This document shows positions 19,797-31,919 of a DNA stretch of 64,000 bases, one piece after another; positions within the stretch are counted from its first letter, which is position 1; the number at the start of each line of letters is the position of its first letter. A program made the translations under genes and the position numbers. A model generated the notes under the pieces. It saw only the letters and a program-made list of their open reading frames with translations, was not told where the DNA came from and did not search any database. The stretch is from Litoditis marina (taxonomy: Eukaryota > Nematoda > Chromadorea > Rhabditida > Rhabditidae): positions 28,379,485 through 28,443,484 of the forward strand of contig OZ038433.1 of assembly GCA_964036275.1 (NCBI GenBank), in the 5' to 3' direction.

Positions 19797-20640
19797 TTTG
19801 ACATTTGCCGATCATTGCAAACGTATAGTCGCTGCAGCTAAAAGAAGGACATACAATATGTTCAAAACTTTGAAACTGGAGAATAAGTTCACGTGGATTA
19901 AGGTTTACAAAACATACATTCGTCCTGTTGTTGAGAGTGGCTGCACTGTGTTCAACTCTGAGAGAATGTGTGTAAAAGCAATCGAATCAGTGCAGAATGA
20001 CCTCACTAGGAAGTTATTCATGCGACTAGGAGGTTATACGTATTGTAAAATACCGTCAGCTGAGTTCAGAAATAAGAAATTAGGTCTTCAGTCTTTAGAG
20101 AAAAGACGTAACGTCTTTGATTTGATCATGGTTCACAAGATTGTACATGGAAACTCTGGCGTTGAGACTGCAAAGTTTTATACCTTTGAAAACTCGCGAA
20201 CCAGGGGTACAAGGTTGAAATTACGTTTCACCGCTCCCAAATTCAAGACTAGAGCACAATTTTTCACTGTCAGAGCTGGTTCTAAATACTTGAAAATCAC
20301 GAAAAACAAATCTGTACCTGTTTCAGTCAAATGTATGAAAAAATATTTGTTTGAAACCCTTAACTAATTAATGAATTGAACGTTTCTGTTGGAACCCATT
20401 TGAGTTTTGTAGGTCAGTGGCTTGTGTTAGTTAACTTCTTGCTCAGTTTCCGTTTTTATTGTTGTGTGAACCATCATCATTCCGACATATATATCGTTAC
20501 TGTGTTGTTGTAGTACTGTTCTCATTTCACATCCCACTTTATCACTTTGTTCTATGTTTTATTTCTGTTTCCACCACTTTTTCCCACTTCTCATCTCATT
20601 TTTTCACGTATTTATATGCGTAATAAATCAATCAATCAAA
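19797..20640 (+). mobile_element. 5'-truncated CR1-like LINE (end of reverse transcriptase and 3' UTR)
   Basis: An open frame to the stop near 20367 encodes 189 residues without an initiator Met. It matches the thumb and C-terminal part of non-LTR reverse transcriptases: YKTYIRPVVESG, then IESVQNDLTRKL and LGLQSLEKRRNVFDL. The 3' UTR of about 270 nt ends in AATAAATCAATCAATCAAAC, the short tandem-repeat tail expected of CR1/jockey-type LINEs. The abrupt 5' start at about 19797 is a typical truncation point. No stop interrupts the remaining coding part, so the insertion is fairly young. It is not functional because the catalytic region is missing. Confidence 0.75.
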
Positions 20641-20669
20641 CATAATGGTCCACACCAGGATCCAAAATT

Positions 20670-21211
20670 TGTTGATGTCAACAAATTGCACCAACAGGAA
20701 AGTGTAGCCGGTGAGCACATTAGTTTTTGTTCAAAGGTCTGCAGACATTACAAAACAGATTATTACAATTTTCTTAAAAGTACGTTGAGCATTTTCTTAG
20801 ATTTTTGCATGAATCACTGAAGGGCAACACGTCTACAAGATACCAAGTTCATTTTCCAAGTAGTTATTTATTGAGAGGAGTTAGAAAACCCAACGTCTCG
20901 CAAAAATGCCTTCCGTGCGGGGCGGCGGCGGCGGCGGCGGCGACAAAAGTGTCCTTCTCAAATCTCGGCATAGTTTCGCACAAAATTATTGAAAAGCTCT
21001 AAAAAAAGTTGAGATATACGTATTTTTCAGGTGTGTCGTAAATTTGAATATTACGTGTGAGAGAGCCGGAAATGGTCTCGCAAAAAATCATGGATAGACC
21101 GGTTCCGTGAAAACAAAAATGAAATAAGAGTTTAACGTGTAGTAGGAAAACGTTTTTCAATGAAGAACTCATGACAGGCGGGTACAGCTTGGTTTTCACC
21201 CCTATTCACAT
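20670..21211 (+). repeat. Left part of a repeat block also present at 57415-57940
   Basis: The same succession of sequence occurs at about 57.4 kb: GTTTTTGTTCAAAGGTCTGCAGACATT, then GGCAACACGTCTACAAGA, a (GGC)n tract at about 20917-20941 preceded by TCTCGCAAAAATGCCTTCCGTGC, and a segment with GGTCTCGCAAAAA. The (GGC)n tract with its CTCGCAAAAATG leader partly resembles the GC-rich part of the 24721/26833 repeat. It has no credible coding. Confidence 0.6.
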
Positions 21212-21283
21212 GTCTGATTGGCGGATTGGATAAACGCTCTATTCACGCACGGCGAACGGAGGTTCGATTCCTGCCTGGAGCAC
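21212..21283 (+). other. tRNA-like sequence with Pol III A and B boxes
   Basis: TGGCGGATTGG (21219-21229) fits the A-box consensus and GGTTCGATTCC (21261-21271) the B box, at tRNA-like spacing. A 7-bp acceptor stem is not evident, so it is a tRNA relic or SINE head rather than a working tRNA. A diverged copy lies at about 57940. Confidence 0.45.
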
Positions 21284-22380
21284 AAAATTTGCTATCACTT
21301 GAGCGAGGTTACAACTACACAAACGTTCTGAACTACGGCGCGGTTCAAACTCCAATAGAAAAACATAAAATTCCTTGTTTAGATTATTGTTCAAAAATAT
21401 CATTTTTACCAAAAATGACCGTTACTTCGTAACCATACAAAAAGAGTTCAATTAGTATAAAAAACGAGTGTAAAGAAAGTAAAGATTAGTTTCGGATAAA
21501 CATGTACAAGAAATATAAAAGAAGTCCAATAAAAGTATTTTGAGGAAAATGCTAATCTCGCTTCTCTTGAAAACAACGGAGTATAAGCTAGACTATTGTG
21601 AGTCGCAGTCAGAAGTTTTCTTCCGGTAGCAAAAAAACTCGGTATCCTTCAAAGTGTTGGAGTCTTGCCTGTTTCACTATAACTGTACATTCATCATTTA
21701 TTATTGTCATACCGCATGCGATAGATCCCAGGTAGGTCATCAGAACGGGATGAGTACAGAAAACCGCTCCAATGATAGTGAAATATCCAGCAAACACCAA
21801 GTGTATTAAAAGGTTGAGAATATCGTTGATACCAATGAAAAACATAATTTTAAAACAAGAATTGCCAAGCATGCTGCGGTTAACCATGACCGCTAGGCAG
21901 GGAATATGAGTTTTTTACTTTACAGAGATCTATTTTTCTGAGCCGTTTCTTGAAAGTTCTAATGGTTTTTGATTTCAGCAAATGAAAGTCATGAGCAGAT
22001 AGCATTATAAGCCATCTCGAGGTGCGTAAGGAAAAAGCATAATAACGAGTATTAACGAGTATAAGTGAACCGTCAATATACAGACACGTTTGTACGCTAA
22101 CTGAAAACATCTAAACTGTTACATAGTGAAAACTTTATGTTTGCATAGAAGTATAGCGGTAAAATGTCGTTTCATACTGGGAATTGATCCAACCTAACTA
22201 TGAAGCAGTAAGTGAAAAGAAAAAGACGACACATATTCCCTATCACTGAACATGAATAATACAGCAAATAGGTGTAGAATATGTTATGTAGGTGATGCGT
22301 AATATTGAGTACATTCATGTACGTTAGAGCGGAAATTCAATATCAATACTGAAACTAAGTTGAGTACCTATATAGAACCG
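21284..22380. repeat. Repeat-derived sequence, no gene
   Basis: Most of this stretch matches 58015-59110 at moderate divergence and in the same order. The part at 21450-21600 is one arm of the foldback element seen complete at 58183-58505. Short frames here lack splice or domain support. Confidence 0.5.
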
Positions 22381-22460
22381 AATATGTTCAGGGTGCGATC
22401 GAACCCACGTCATGTGGAGCAGCAGTATGCAGCTAACCACTTGACAGTTTGCTCGCCTAT
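22381..22460 (-). other. tRNA-like sequence (minus strand)
   Basis: Read on the minus strand, AAGTGGTTAGCTGC resembles a D-arm/A box and GGGTTCGATCGC a B box, about 35 nt apart. The D-arm motif resembles the one at 58762. Acceptor pairing is poor, so this is probably a SINE or tRNA relic. Confidence 0.4.
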
Positions 22461-23775
22461 ATAACAGTCGGTGCGCTACTGTTACGTGTGGATCGTTGTT
22501 TAAGACCGTTTCAAAAACACTTTTTTGAACACGCGCAAGTTTTCTTTTGGCAAAGTGGGATTCTGAATCGACATCGACCGCCTGCCACCAACCGAAGATG
22601 CGATGGTTTCTACGGAAGTTCGTGATGGATTCGAGCAGCCGGGGAAATCTGTAAAACAACCAATAAGGAGACTTAAATCGTACAACCCATTTGAGTATGG
22701 TTCGAGCGTAATAACATAACCATCTAACCGTTTTTCGAAACTACTCAATCCTCGTCGCATATGCCAGTTATAGAGGTACGTTTATTGTGTACCAGAAGTA
22801 GAACAGTTCCGTGAAACATGAAAAACTTCAGATAAGGGTGGAAAGTGTTCTCTATTCCGTTTTCACTGAAAGTCCATCCCGAACTCACGAGTGAACAGTT
22901 TCCAAATATATTTTCTATACGATTCATGGAACAACAGTGTTGTGATGGTGGACGCGGTACCATGTGAACACAAACACAAAAACACGATATCGGAAATTAC
23001 TGCAAGTAGTTTTCTCGGAGATCATAGAGACGATATAATTGATCTATGTGGTCATTGATTTTCTCAGTTCTGTAATAGCCAAAGATTGACTATTAAAATA
23101 AAACTGAACTATCTCGCTGTTTTCGGCAAAATACTTTCCGAAAGATGTCGCAGGTTTTGGGTTTTGGGGAGATTACTACGCCACCTCTATAGTGATATAG
23201 TTCACCAGATAAAAATCCGTGAAGCAAGCGTACGAAGCCGAATCGAACTTACTTCTACATGGCGCATCGAAGTTTATCGATAATATTACGTAGAACAAGG
23301 TGAGAGCCGGTATCATCACAAAAACGAATGGGAATCCGACCTGAAACAAAGTGAACTAGAATTCGTCAGCAGTCGCCGCCAGGATGTAATCTATCGACAA
23401 AAATTAGAAGGAAAGTTCATGAAATAGGGTGTTCATTCCCCAATAAAGACGGCAAACGATCTTAAATTTAGAATTAAATGAATATCCTTCATTGAAAAAC
23501 TATTCTCAACATAAAAACTGAGTGGATCCACACTATAAATTACTGAAAGATCAATTCTTAAAGTAAACGCACATTCACATCTTTTCATTTCACGTTCTCG
23601 AATTGTGATGTGTCAAAACAGCGTACGTTTACGTTGTTATGAAATTGATTAGACGTATATATATATATATACATACATCATTTTTTCGGTCATAACTGTG
23701 TTTTTTTCAATCCGTTCAGAGGATCCAAATGCATGCTCTGTCTGCACTAAAGCGTGATACTCGATATTATACAAA

Positions 23776-24274
23776 TTTGTATAAAAAAACGATGTAAAGT
23801 GAGAGACGATTAGCTTTTGAGATTGTACTGCATGGAATATAGAAAAGGAGGACAATAACTCAAGAGGGAAATAAAAAATCTAATCTCGCAATTTTCATGG
23901 GTCAAAAACATTTTGTTTTTCCGTGAAAAAAAACCTTGCAGCAAACAATTAGATGAAACGTCCTGATATGATTATCATGTGCACTTTGTCGTTTCACGTT
24001 TCCGAGTTCTGCTGTGTTTAACATGTTTCACGTGACTGTGCGATAGACTGACAGTATAGCTGATTTTTGTTTTAGATACGTTTTTAGTGTAAGCGGACTT
24101 TTCTAAAAGATTTAGCATATATTTTTTGAATCAGTCTGTCAGGATGATCATGAAAATTGGGAGATTAGACTTTTTATTTCCCTCTTGAGTTATTGTCCTC
24201 ATTTTCTATATTCCATGCAGTTCAATCTCAAAAGCTAATCGTCTCTCACTTTACATCGTTTTTTTATACAAATT
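23776..24274. mobile_element. Foldback element with about 125-bp inverted arms
   Basis: The left arm (about 23776-23899) reappears inverted at about 24149-24274. Shared text includes GAGACGATTAGCTTTTGAGATTG and AACTCAAGAGGGAAATAAAAA with its reverse complement. The spacer is non-coding. This is a MITE-like or foldback element within an intron of the receptor pseudogene. Confidence 0.65.
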
Positions 24275-24504
24275 GTCCTCATTTTCTATATTTCCGAAGG
24301 AAATAATGAATCAATAGATAGGAAATAATGAACATCTAATCAATTATTATTAAACTTTTTTGAACGTAACAATGAATACTAAGTTGATATGCAGAACATA
24401 AACTGCGTTAGAACTCTGGTTAGTAAGCATTCTCTCAGAAACCGTGATCAATCCTTGATTTCGGGCAGCGCACGTGTGGCGCCGTCCATTTTTTCTTTCT
24501 TCGT

Positions 24505-24580
24505 GACGATTTGGCTCAGTCGGCAGAGCAGCGCACTACAGTTCAGTAGGCCGAGGGTTCGAATCCTTTCACGGACAGCA
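24505..24580 (+). other. tRNA-like sequence, best of the set
   Basis: The D-arm GGCTC..GAGC with A box TGGCTCAGTCGG and the B box GGTTCGAATCC are perfect matches to consensus. A CGTGA/TCACG pair is available as part of an acceptor stem. The anticodon arm (CTAC...GTAG) has an abnormal loop and the T-stem has wobble pairs. I call it a tRNA pseudogene or SINE head; no anticodon is assigned. Confidence 0.45.
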
Positions 24581-24720
24581 TTTTTGTTTTTGTTCGATTA
24601 ACCTTTTTATGTAGTCAGGATCTCTACGGATTAACACAATTGTTTTTCCAATATATTTTGATCTATTCAAACCACCAAAAGGCGGAACAACAGCTCACTG
24701 CGCACACTCCGCACATCTAG

Positions 24721-25149
24721 AAGTGATTGTCAAAGCAGCTAAATGCAATGTTTCCAAGGCGATAACATGACTCATTTTCAACCGATTGGTCCAAGATTTT
24801 AGATTTACCCATAACTCTGCTGTTTCTAACTATATTCCAAATTTCAGACGAATCGGTTAAATTCGTCGGTTTTGCGGCCGCCGCGCCACGCCGCGCCGCG
24901 CCGCCGTCGGAAGACATTTTTGCGAGACGATATTCAGCATAACTGTAGATCACTGGTCGCACATTAAATATCAAATAGCTCAATGATAAAGCCTTTCCTC
25001 CTCTATCTCTTTCCATCAAAATCTCAAAAATCCGTTCAGGAGTTTTTGAGAAAATGGCATAAAACCACTTTTGAAAGTCCGCAATGTTGTGATCAAAAAC
25101 TAATCTGCGCAGCGCTTCGCGCTGCGCGCGATTATCAGGAAACAATTAC
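24721..25149. repeat. About 430-bp repeat in a receptor intron, copy 1
   Basis: It is almost identical (a handful of differences) to 26833-27262. It starts GAAGTGATTGTCAAAGCAGC, has a GC-rich core (GCGGCCGCCGCGCC) and ends in a near-palindrome CGCAGCGCTTCGCGCTGCG just before the 5' splice site of the receptor exon. A minus-strand frame of 142 codons runs through it but begins with TTG and reads through the palindrome, so I do not treat it as a gene. Confidence 0.7.
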
Positions 25150-25308
25150 CTGCATCAAAAGAAATATGATGAACTTTTTCTGCATTCTCTGTGTTTCTCT
25201 TGACATATGAGAAGAGTTTTTGCGTAGAGTTCGGAATGACTCGAACACTAGACCCCATATGACAACGATGATCACTCCTATGAGTGCAATGAGCACCAGC
25301 AATAGCAT
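25150..25308 (-). pseudogene. Extra copy of the receptor TM5/6 exon
   Basis: This 159-nt exon has intact splice sites (TTTCCAG before ATGCT; GATGCAG/GTAATT after) and the same 53-codon frame as the exons at 27421-27263 and 60401-60243, including MSRETQRMQKKF. Sequence similarity to the 27-kb copy extends further upstream, to about 25700. It is the product of a local duplication of one exon with its introns. Confidence 0.7.
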
Positions 25309-25899
25309 CTGGAAACGAAATATTACTGGAAAATGATCGCGCATACTGCATGTCGGCTAGATGTGGAGCGTGCACAACGTACAGATACATCAAGCGAGCC
25401 CTAAGTCAGACAAACCCAATGTTCTCTACAGACTACTTCCCCGACAATTGAGATGGTCGTATGTCCGCTCAGCTGCTTGTTCAAACATTTATTGAAATTC
25501 AGATTGTAAGTTTGGAATAGAAACCTTGTATATTACTGGTTTTAGCGGTTTTGTATTCGCTCTACTATCTCCTTCAACGTCCAGAGTTTATTACTACCTG
25601 TACATCTTCATACGCGTAAATCACCATTCTTGGTAGGTCGATGACTGATTTGGCACAAGAATATGTCTGGAACAATTATTATCTTCAAACTGCTCTCGAA
25701 AAATGAGTTACAGTTGGTGCCGAATATTCAGAAACAAGGTACGTTTCTGTGTTCTGTAAGGCGAGAACTGTACGCACGCGGGTCTGATAGTAATGGATTT
25801 CATGAACATCTCTCAAACATCTGAATTTGGCTGAAGGTTATTCTACAATATTAAGGTTCACTGCTCATGGAAATAACGACGTGAATTGCGCACGAGTTG

Positions 25900-26714
25900 A
25901 GGCAGGGTTCATACTTTCTGTCGCCGAATTAGGCGACAGCAGCAGTCGCCGCGTAGCATTTTCGAAATGCTGCTGTCGCTCAATTTGGCAGCAGCAATGT
26001 CGCTTAATCTAGCTACCAAAAAGTATGAACGACTTTTTCCTCTGTTTGTTACTAAATGTCATATTTTTGTTTAAAACAATGCTCTTTTTGTAAAATGTCA
26101 GTTTTACTTGATAATTTTGATTCAGATTGTTCGAAAAACCTTATTGCATGGTGAAAATTTCTATCATGATGCAAAGAGCGATGTTTCTATACGATTCAAT
26201 GTTTTACTCCAGACTAATGATCAAATTTGTTTTAAAACTCACTTAAAGTTCGAAAGTGTGATTTTCGAAGTTTTAATAAACTTACAATCAATATAGAGTG
26301 TAGACGATTTGTTTTGATAGCTTTAGAAAGTCAAAACCAGATCATTTCCCACTCCATTTACCGGGAAATAATTTTGAAAGAAGTAATATATGTTTTAACT
26401 GAGTTAGTATCTACCCAAATAATCATTTAAAATTGAAAAATTGAGGTAATGGAGAAAAAACTGAACAAAAACCAATTAGCGACGCTTCATGTATTTTACT
26501 AGCTAGTAAACTACACTTGTCGCTGAATTCGGCAGCAATTGTCTCCTAATTGAGCGACAGCGACGTGATTTGGCAACAAAAAGTATGAACACCCAATTGG
26601 CGGCGCGACGTCGCTGTAGCGGAATTCGGCAACAAGCGACGCGATCGATAATCATGATTTGTGTGTTGTCGCGCGTGCTGCCGAATTCAGCGACAGGAAG
26701 TATGAACCTTGCCT
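25900..26714. mobile_element. Non-autonomous DNA element with terminal inverted repeats (815 bp)
   Basis: The left end AGGCAGGGTTCATACTTTCTG matches the reverse complement of the right end AGGCAAGGTTCATACTTCCTG, and similarity continues inward as TGTCGCYGAATTxGGC. Near both ends many short GCGACAGCGAC / GAATTCGGCA motifs recur in both orientations. The interior has no gene. Parts of the same family lie at 37737-38085, 50964-51312 and 57206-57285. Confidence 0.7.
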
Positions 26715-26832
26715 GAGAGTTCGCTATACCTTTCACCAAACTTTCTTGGTTCACAAGGTTCACAAACGACGTTCCACACGTGTGTTCTAATCACGTGCAA
26801 ATAGTACGATGTTCAACCGCCCATAGAAAATT

Positions 26833-27262
26833 GAAGTGATTGTCAAAGCAGCTAAATGCAATGTTTCCAAGGCGATAACATGACTCATTTTCAACCGATT
26901 GGTCCAAGATTTTAGATTTACCCATAACTCTGCTGTTTCTAACTATATTCCAAATTTCAGACGAATCGGTTAAATTCGTCGGTTTTGCGGCCGCCGCGCC
27001 ACGCCGCGCCGCGCCGCCGTCGGAAGACATTTTTGCGAGACGATATTCAGCATAACTGTAGATCACTGGTCGCACATTAAATAACAAATGGCTCAATGAT
27101 AAAGCCTTTCCTCCTCTATCTCTTTCCATCAAAATCTCAAAAATCCGTTCAGGAGTTTTTGAGAAAATGGCATAAAACCACTTTTGAAAGTCCGCAATGT
27201 TGTGATCAAAAACTAATCTGCGCAGCGCTTCGCGCTGCGCGCGATTATCAGGAAACAATTAC
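26833..27262. repeat. About 430-bp repeat in a receptor intron, copy 2
   Basis: Second copy of the 24721-25149 repeat, at the same place: immediately inside the intron after a TM5/6 exon. The flanking exons differ from each other much more than the two repeat copies do. The third exon copy (60243-60401) has no such insert. Confidence 0.7.
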
Positions 27263-28728
27263 CTGCATCAATAGAAATATAATGAACTTTTTCTGCATTT
27301 TCTGTGTTTCTCTTGACATATGAGAAGAGTTTTTGCGTAGAGTTCGAAATGATTCGAACACTAGAGCACATATGACAACGATAATCACTCCTATGAGCGC
27401 AATGAGCACCAGCAATAGCATCTGGAAAGAAATGTTACTGACACATCTGACAAATGATCGCGACGCGGGTGCAGCGTACAGGCACTACAAGCCGGCCCTA
27501 AAGCCAGACAAACCCACTGTTCTTTACCGACAACTTCTCTTGGTGAATGTTATTGTCGGCGGCATGTCCGTTCAGCTGGGGTTATTCAAATAATTATTTT
27601 AATTCAGATTGTCAGTTCGGAATAGCGACTTCAATGGTTTCAGCTTATTCGTATTTGCTCTACCATCTCTTCAACCTCCAGAACTTGATACTACCTGTAC
27701 ATCTTCATAGGCGTATATCACCATTTTGGGTAAATGGATTACTGATTTGGCACAAGAATATGTCTGGAACATGGAACGATTTTCTATTATGTCACGAAAC
27801 AAATCAGGTGCGTTTGATAATTTTGTAACAGTAGTATTGTTCTATTTCATGCAGTATACTTCTGCTATAGTATTCTGAGAATGTGTTCAAAATGTTCAAT
27901 CTGTTCACTGATAAAGATTTAAGCAAGCAAAAATAGAACATTTGCTGCCCCTTCTCTCCTGTTTTCGCTGTGTTCTTCCGTGTTTTTGGTGATATCTCGT
28001 ACATTAAACATTCTTCCACAGTCGTTATACCTCTATTGAAAAGTAAACGCTGAGCTGCACTATTTGGTCAACACAATCTAGGTTGTAAATACCTACTTTT
28101 TACTCTGACATGTTAAATAGCAATCATGGTGGCAGAATGTACTTAGAGTATGGATCATGTTGAACTCACTACTGTAACGACTTTGCTATGGTGCCTGCTA
28201 AGTAAATTCAAATTGAAAACCCACCTGCAGGTACTTCTGAGCGGAAAGATGGGGTTCGTAGTTTACAGAAGAAATTAGGGTCACGGCTGGGAAAATAATA
28301 AAAATATATAATCCAACGAAAAAAACTCGTTGTCCCATTTTTTCGAGTTTCAATGGGTGCGATTTCGCTAAGACTTTCTGGAATTGAAATTGTTTCGATC
28401 GAATGGTACCACGGAGACCCTTGACTATTCAATTTGATATTTGAACAATTGCAGAAATCCGTACAAAATGCATGCGAATCGTTGTCAAAATTAATATGAA
28501 TTTGATTCTGACTATTCTGCACTACAAACTATTCAGAAAACATGTCAACCACCTGAGCTCTATAGAAGAACAAATACACCACTGAACCGAGTGTGAAAAC
28601 CACAGAATCGAATACAGCCACTGTGAGAACATGCGTACTTAATCCCAAGTACGAGGATAGAAATCCCATCGGATATCCCATTGGCAGGGGTAGAAACATA
28701 ACTGGTACCTGCATCACACTAGCATGTT

Positions 28729-28800
28729 GGGGCCGAGTGATCAAATGATTAGCGTTTGGCTGTCGCTCCGTCTGACCCGGGTTGAACCGCTTCGTCGCAA
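28729..28800 (+). other. tRNA-like (SINE head) sequence
   Basis: It begins GGGGCCGAGTGATCAAATGATT, which closely resembles the head of the SINE at 34719 (GGGGCCGAGTGGTCGACTGGTT). A degenerate B box (GGGTTGAACCGC) follows about 55 nt later. No (AATAAAG)n tail was seen. Confidence 0.4.
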
Positions 28801-30163
28801 TAAATTATCAATCTCGCGCCAAAGTTTAGTATATCTTGCCATGTTCTTATCAGACTACGTTTTTGAGTTGGATAACTAGACATGGTTAGAAAACGTTCGG
28901 TGGAGGGAAAGAAAACTGGAGTTCTATGATGTTATCAAGTCATACTGGGGGATTCCGAGTAAGAATGAAAAGGACAAGATCGATATCATATTCTACGCAC
29001 CGTAACTGTACTGAATAAGAAGTCAACACAAGAACAACAAATATGATAATGCATCAAACACCATCTGTACGAATGGAGTTGACCGGATTGTGTTACTGAA
29101 AAACACCTAGATTCCTACTGTTCCATTCCGAGTAGGATTGAAAGGGATGTGATCGATTTAAAATTATCCTTTCCATGCAGAATTCCATGTTTTTCTCGAA
29201 CTTTTTAACAAACGGAAGTTTATCTGATGTGGTCTATAAACTAATCAAAATGATCGGTACAGTGTTGAAGACACGACATGAAAATGAAGCCTTACATGAG
29301 ATTATCTCATAAGCTATTGTTGATATCAAGTAAATGTTGAGAGAACATTCAATCATGCAAAACATGTCATAAATACGTGTAATAATTGTGAGCTATACTT
29401 CAAATAACAGCCTGTAGAAGATGAACTGCAACTCACCGATGATGAATCCGGCGAATATGTTCAAGGGCAGGGAAACACAGGCGAAATAATTCATGATGCT
29501 CACGTAAATCGAGGGAGAAGTTTCGAATCCCGCACACTGAATCATGGTCTGAAAAAATACTACTACTATTTTGAAGTATTAAATGAGCCCCGAAAATTAT
29601 TTTCCTTTTTTGATTCGGAGAGGTGAGACGACAGCGGAATTCCGATTGACGATTATATTCTCATAGTCGGAAAAATATCACAATATTTTCTGTAGGCAGA
29701 CCAAGAGTGCGTTTGTAGAGCACACCTAAACATGTTCCAGCTAGACTTATCATATATGTATGATACTAAAACTCGTATAAACATTAGTTCACAAACGTAA
29801 ACGGTATACATCAAATTTCGTTCCATTCAGAGAAGAAAACTCACATCAAAGCACCATTCAATACTCATATGCCTGCTACCAGACTTATTTCAATTTTTTT
29901 GCAAGAGAACAAGAACGACACTATGTATGCATGAAATCAAATGTTTGCTGAATGATAAACTTTCGTTGATTACAACTGAGCAGGTGCAGTAGCCAACAAA
30001 ATTACTTGCACCTGTTTTATTTAGAGCCATCCACATACATGTTAAGTGAGGACTTGTACACGTGATTTGATTCTGAGATTTGACTTGAATTTCCATGAAA
30101 TAGCACATAGTTACCAAGTTAGTCGAGTGTTTGACTGAGAACACCAAGAATAAGCTAACCAAA

Positions 30164-30191
30164 TCAGTTTTATTGTCGACAATAAAACTGA
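30164..30191. repeat. Perfect 28-nt palindrome, unit 1
   Basis: Fourteen bases on each side of GTC/GAC are exactly complementary: TCAGTTTTATTGTC and GACAATAAAACTGA. It would form a hairpin without loop, or a cruciform. Confidence 0.9.
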
Positions 30192-31919
30192 CTGTTTCTG
30201 TGTGAACTGAATTTTATCCAAGGTTCCAAAATTACCACAGAACAACTCAATTTGGAAGATTCAACAGAGAATAAGAAAAAAAGAATGCGTACTTCACGTG
30301 ACTATTCAAATGTTTTGTGAACGATCAGGGGTTGGAGAGCCACGATTAGCGAATATAGGGAGAAATGAGGACATACTGAGCATGCTACTTCCATTTAAGA
30401 TTAGTCTTTTCAGCATTTAGATCGAAAGTTTAAATTGGATACAATATAAATACCGTGCACAAAATACAAAACGAACTGGAAACGTAATACAAATGGGATT
30501 GTTTGCAGCTAGCAGACTTGGCTTTTTTCACGTTTATAAAAATTTCTCAGAGTGCAATTGTCTCCAATTGAGGGCATGAAAGGGGGAGGGGTGGTATAAC
30601 GTTATGGTTGTAAGGGGGGTCATAGTTATATAAAAAGTAGTCGAAACACCAGAGGTGGTTGTGATGCAAAACGTGTTGTCGAAACTACTCTCTACTTCCG
30701 AATATCAAACTACGAAAAAACTCTTTTTCCGGAACGGGTCTATGTCAAGCGGGTTGACACACTCCACAACATTCTGAACGATTTCGTGTCTTCATTATTT
30801 TTAATGTGAAAAGACGCACTGTGCAACTATATTTGTCAAAGTAAACATAAGAATGATTTTGACCGTTGGTCGTTTTTCTAAATCAACTTAATTGCTCTCC
30901 CATGTCACAATTTTCCCCGAACAGTTTAAGAAGAGGAAACTAACAATTTTGGTCGGAAAATTATAAGTTTTCAATAAGCAGTTTTCAATCTCCGAAAATA
31001 AGACACACTAAAAACCGTAAACTGTCCAATAACTTTTCTTCAAAGCATTTACAACATTATACGATCCATATAAGTGGGCAAAATTGAAGATATGTAATTG
31101 TAACAGGAAAGATATTCTCAATCACATGAATGAATGTTGAACGGATGAGTGAATAAAAATATACTATGTCAGTGATGCGTATGATGAAAATATAATGAAT
31201 GCAGTGGAATAGAAGTTTTGAATTACCTGGAACTTCGATAATTACAATATCAAATCTACACAGAACTACATACAAATCGAGTTGGAAAAAATTGACACAT
31301 CATGGAGGCTGTGAAGTTGAGGTAACAATACAGTTCAGAGACGATAATATTGAAATGCGAACAGTCTTACAACCAAATGTCAGTATTCATTCGAAACTAA
31401 AAGTGGCATTGTGGCACGATAGAAAACCCCGATCTTGCCAAAATCTGTTTCGAACAAAATATCTTCTACTTTGTTAATTTTTCTCATAAGAGCGATGTGC
31501 CCAGTGTCGGTATTTACATAAGGTGAGGTCTACGTACTGAAACTCAGAGAAATACGTTTATATTTTTTAAACAGCTCAATAACTATTCGTTTCACCCATC
31601 GATAGCAGGCAGCCATGCTGTCCGAGCGCGCCCTACATTGCAGGCAACTGATCTGGCAGCTTGCCAGTGTTTTCATTGCAAATAAAAATTCGAAAACTTG
31701 TTATTTTAGGATTTTAGCAATTTTTTTGTTTTAAAATGATTCCCACATGATCGGGGAGCAATTTAAACCACGTTTTGTGTGATAAAATAAGCATTGAACA
31801 ACGGCCAGAAAAGATGATTTGATATCACTGTTTTTAGTTTGGGACAACATGTTCAGATGGCCGGCTGCTTGTGGGCGCCGCACCACCTATCCCAGCTGAG
31901 TTCAATACCCAGCTGGTGC

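Larger units (their letters stand above)
22500..29548 (-). pseudogene. Decayed srh/sri-type 7TM chemoreceptor gene (gene A), split by repeats
   Basis: Minus-strand exons with good splice sites are: 29548-29437 (N-terminus and TM1, CVSLPLNIFAGF; ATG 29545 just after TTTTTTCAG); 28708-28553 (GYPMGFLSSYLGLSTH); 28377-28225 (TM4 region, phase 0/0 with the previous exon); 27421-27263 (TM5 and SHMSRETQ.MQKKF loop, ending LLMQ); 23340-23206 (VGFPFVFV, TM6); a TM7 exon ending at 22889 (SHGTASTITTLLFHESYRKY); and 22648-22500 (Ser-rich C-tail, stop). The HG..ST....YR motif is diagnostic of nematode Str-superfamily receptors (srh, sri). An exon between 29437 and 28708 and the ECL2 part were not found. 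Just before the TM7 motif this copy lacks one A present in the copy at 59.6 kb, which shifts the frame. Repeats and a duplicated exon (25150-25308) interrupt it. It is probably a pseudogene. Confidence 0.65.

Noticed and set aside
24505..24580. Functional tRNA gene
   Set aside because: A and B boxes are perfect, but the anticodon arm has an abnormal loop and the acceptor stem is incomplete.
24717..25145. 142-codon minus-strand frame (and its 155-codon counterpart at 26791-27258)
   Set aside because: It begins with TTG, runs through a near-palindromic CGCAGCGC repeat and a GC-rich tract, and ends in plain repeat DNA. It lies in a receptor intron and is a repeat, not a gene.
29890..30162. 90-codon minus-strand frame conserved in both tandem units (also 43075-43347)
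   Set aside because: Conservation is explained by the recent duplication of all DNA here. It has no splice or domain support and overlaps the palindrome region.
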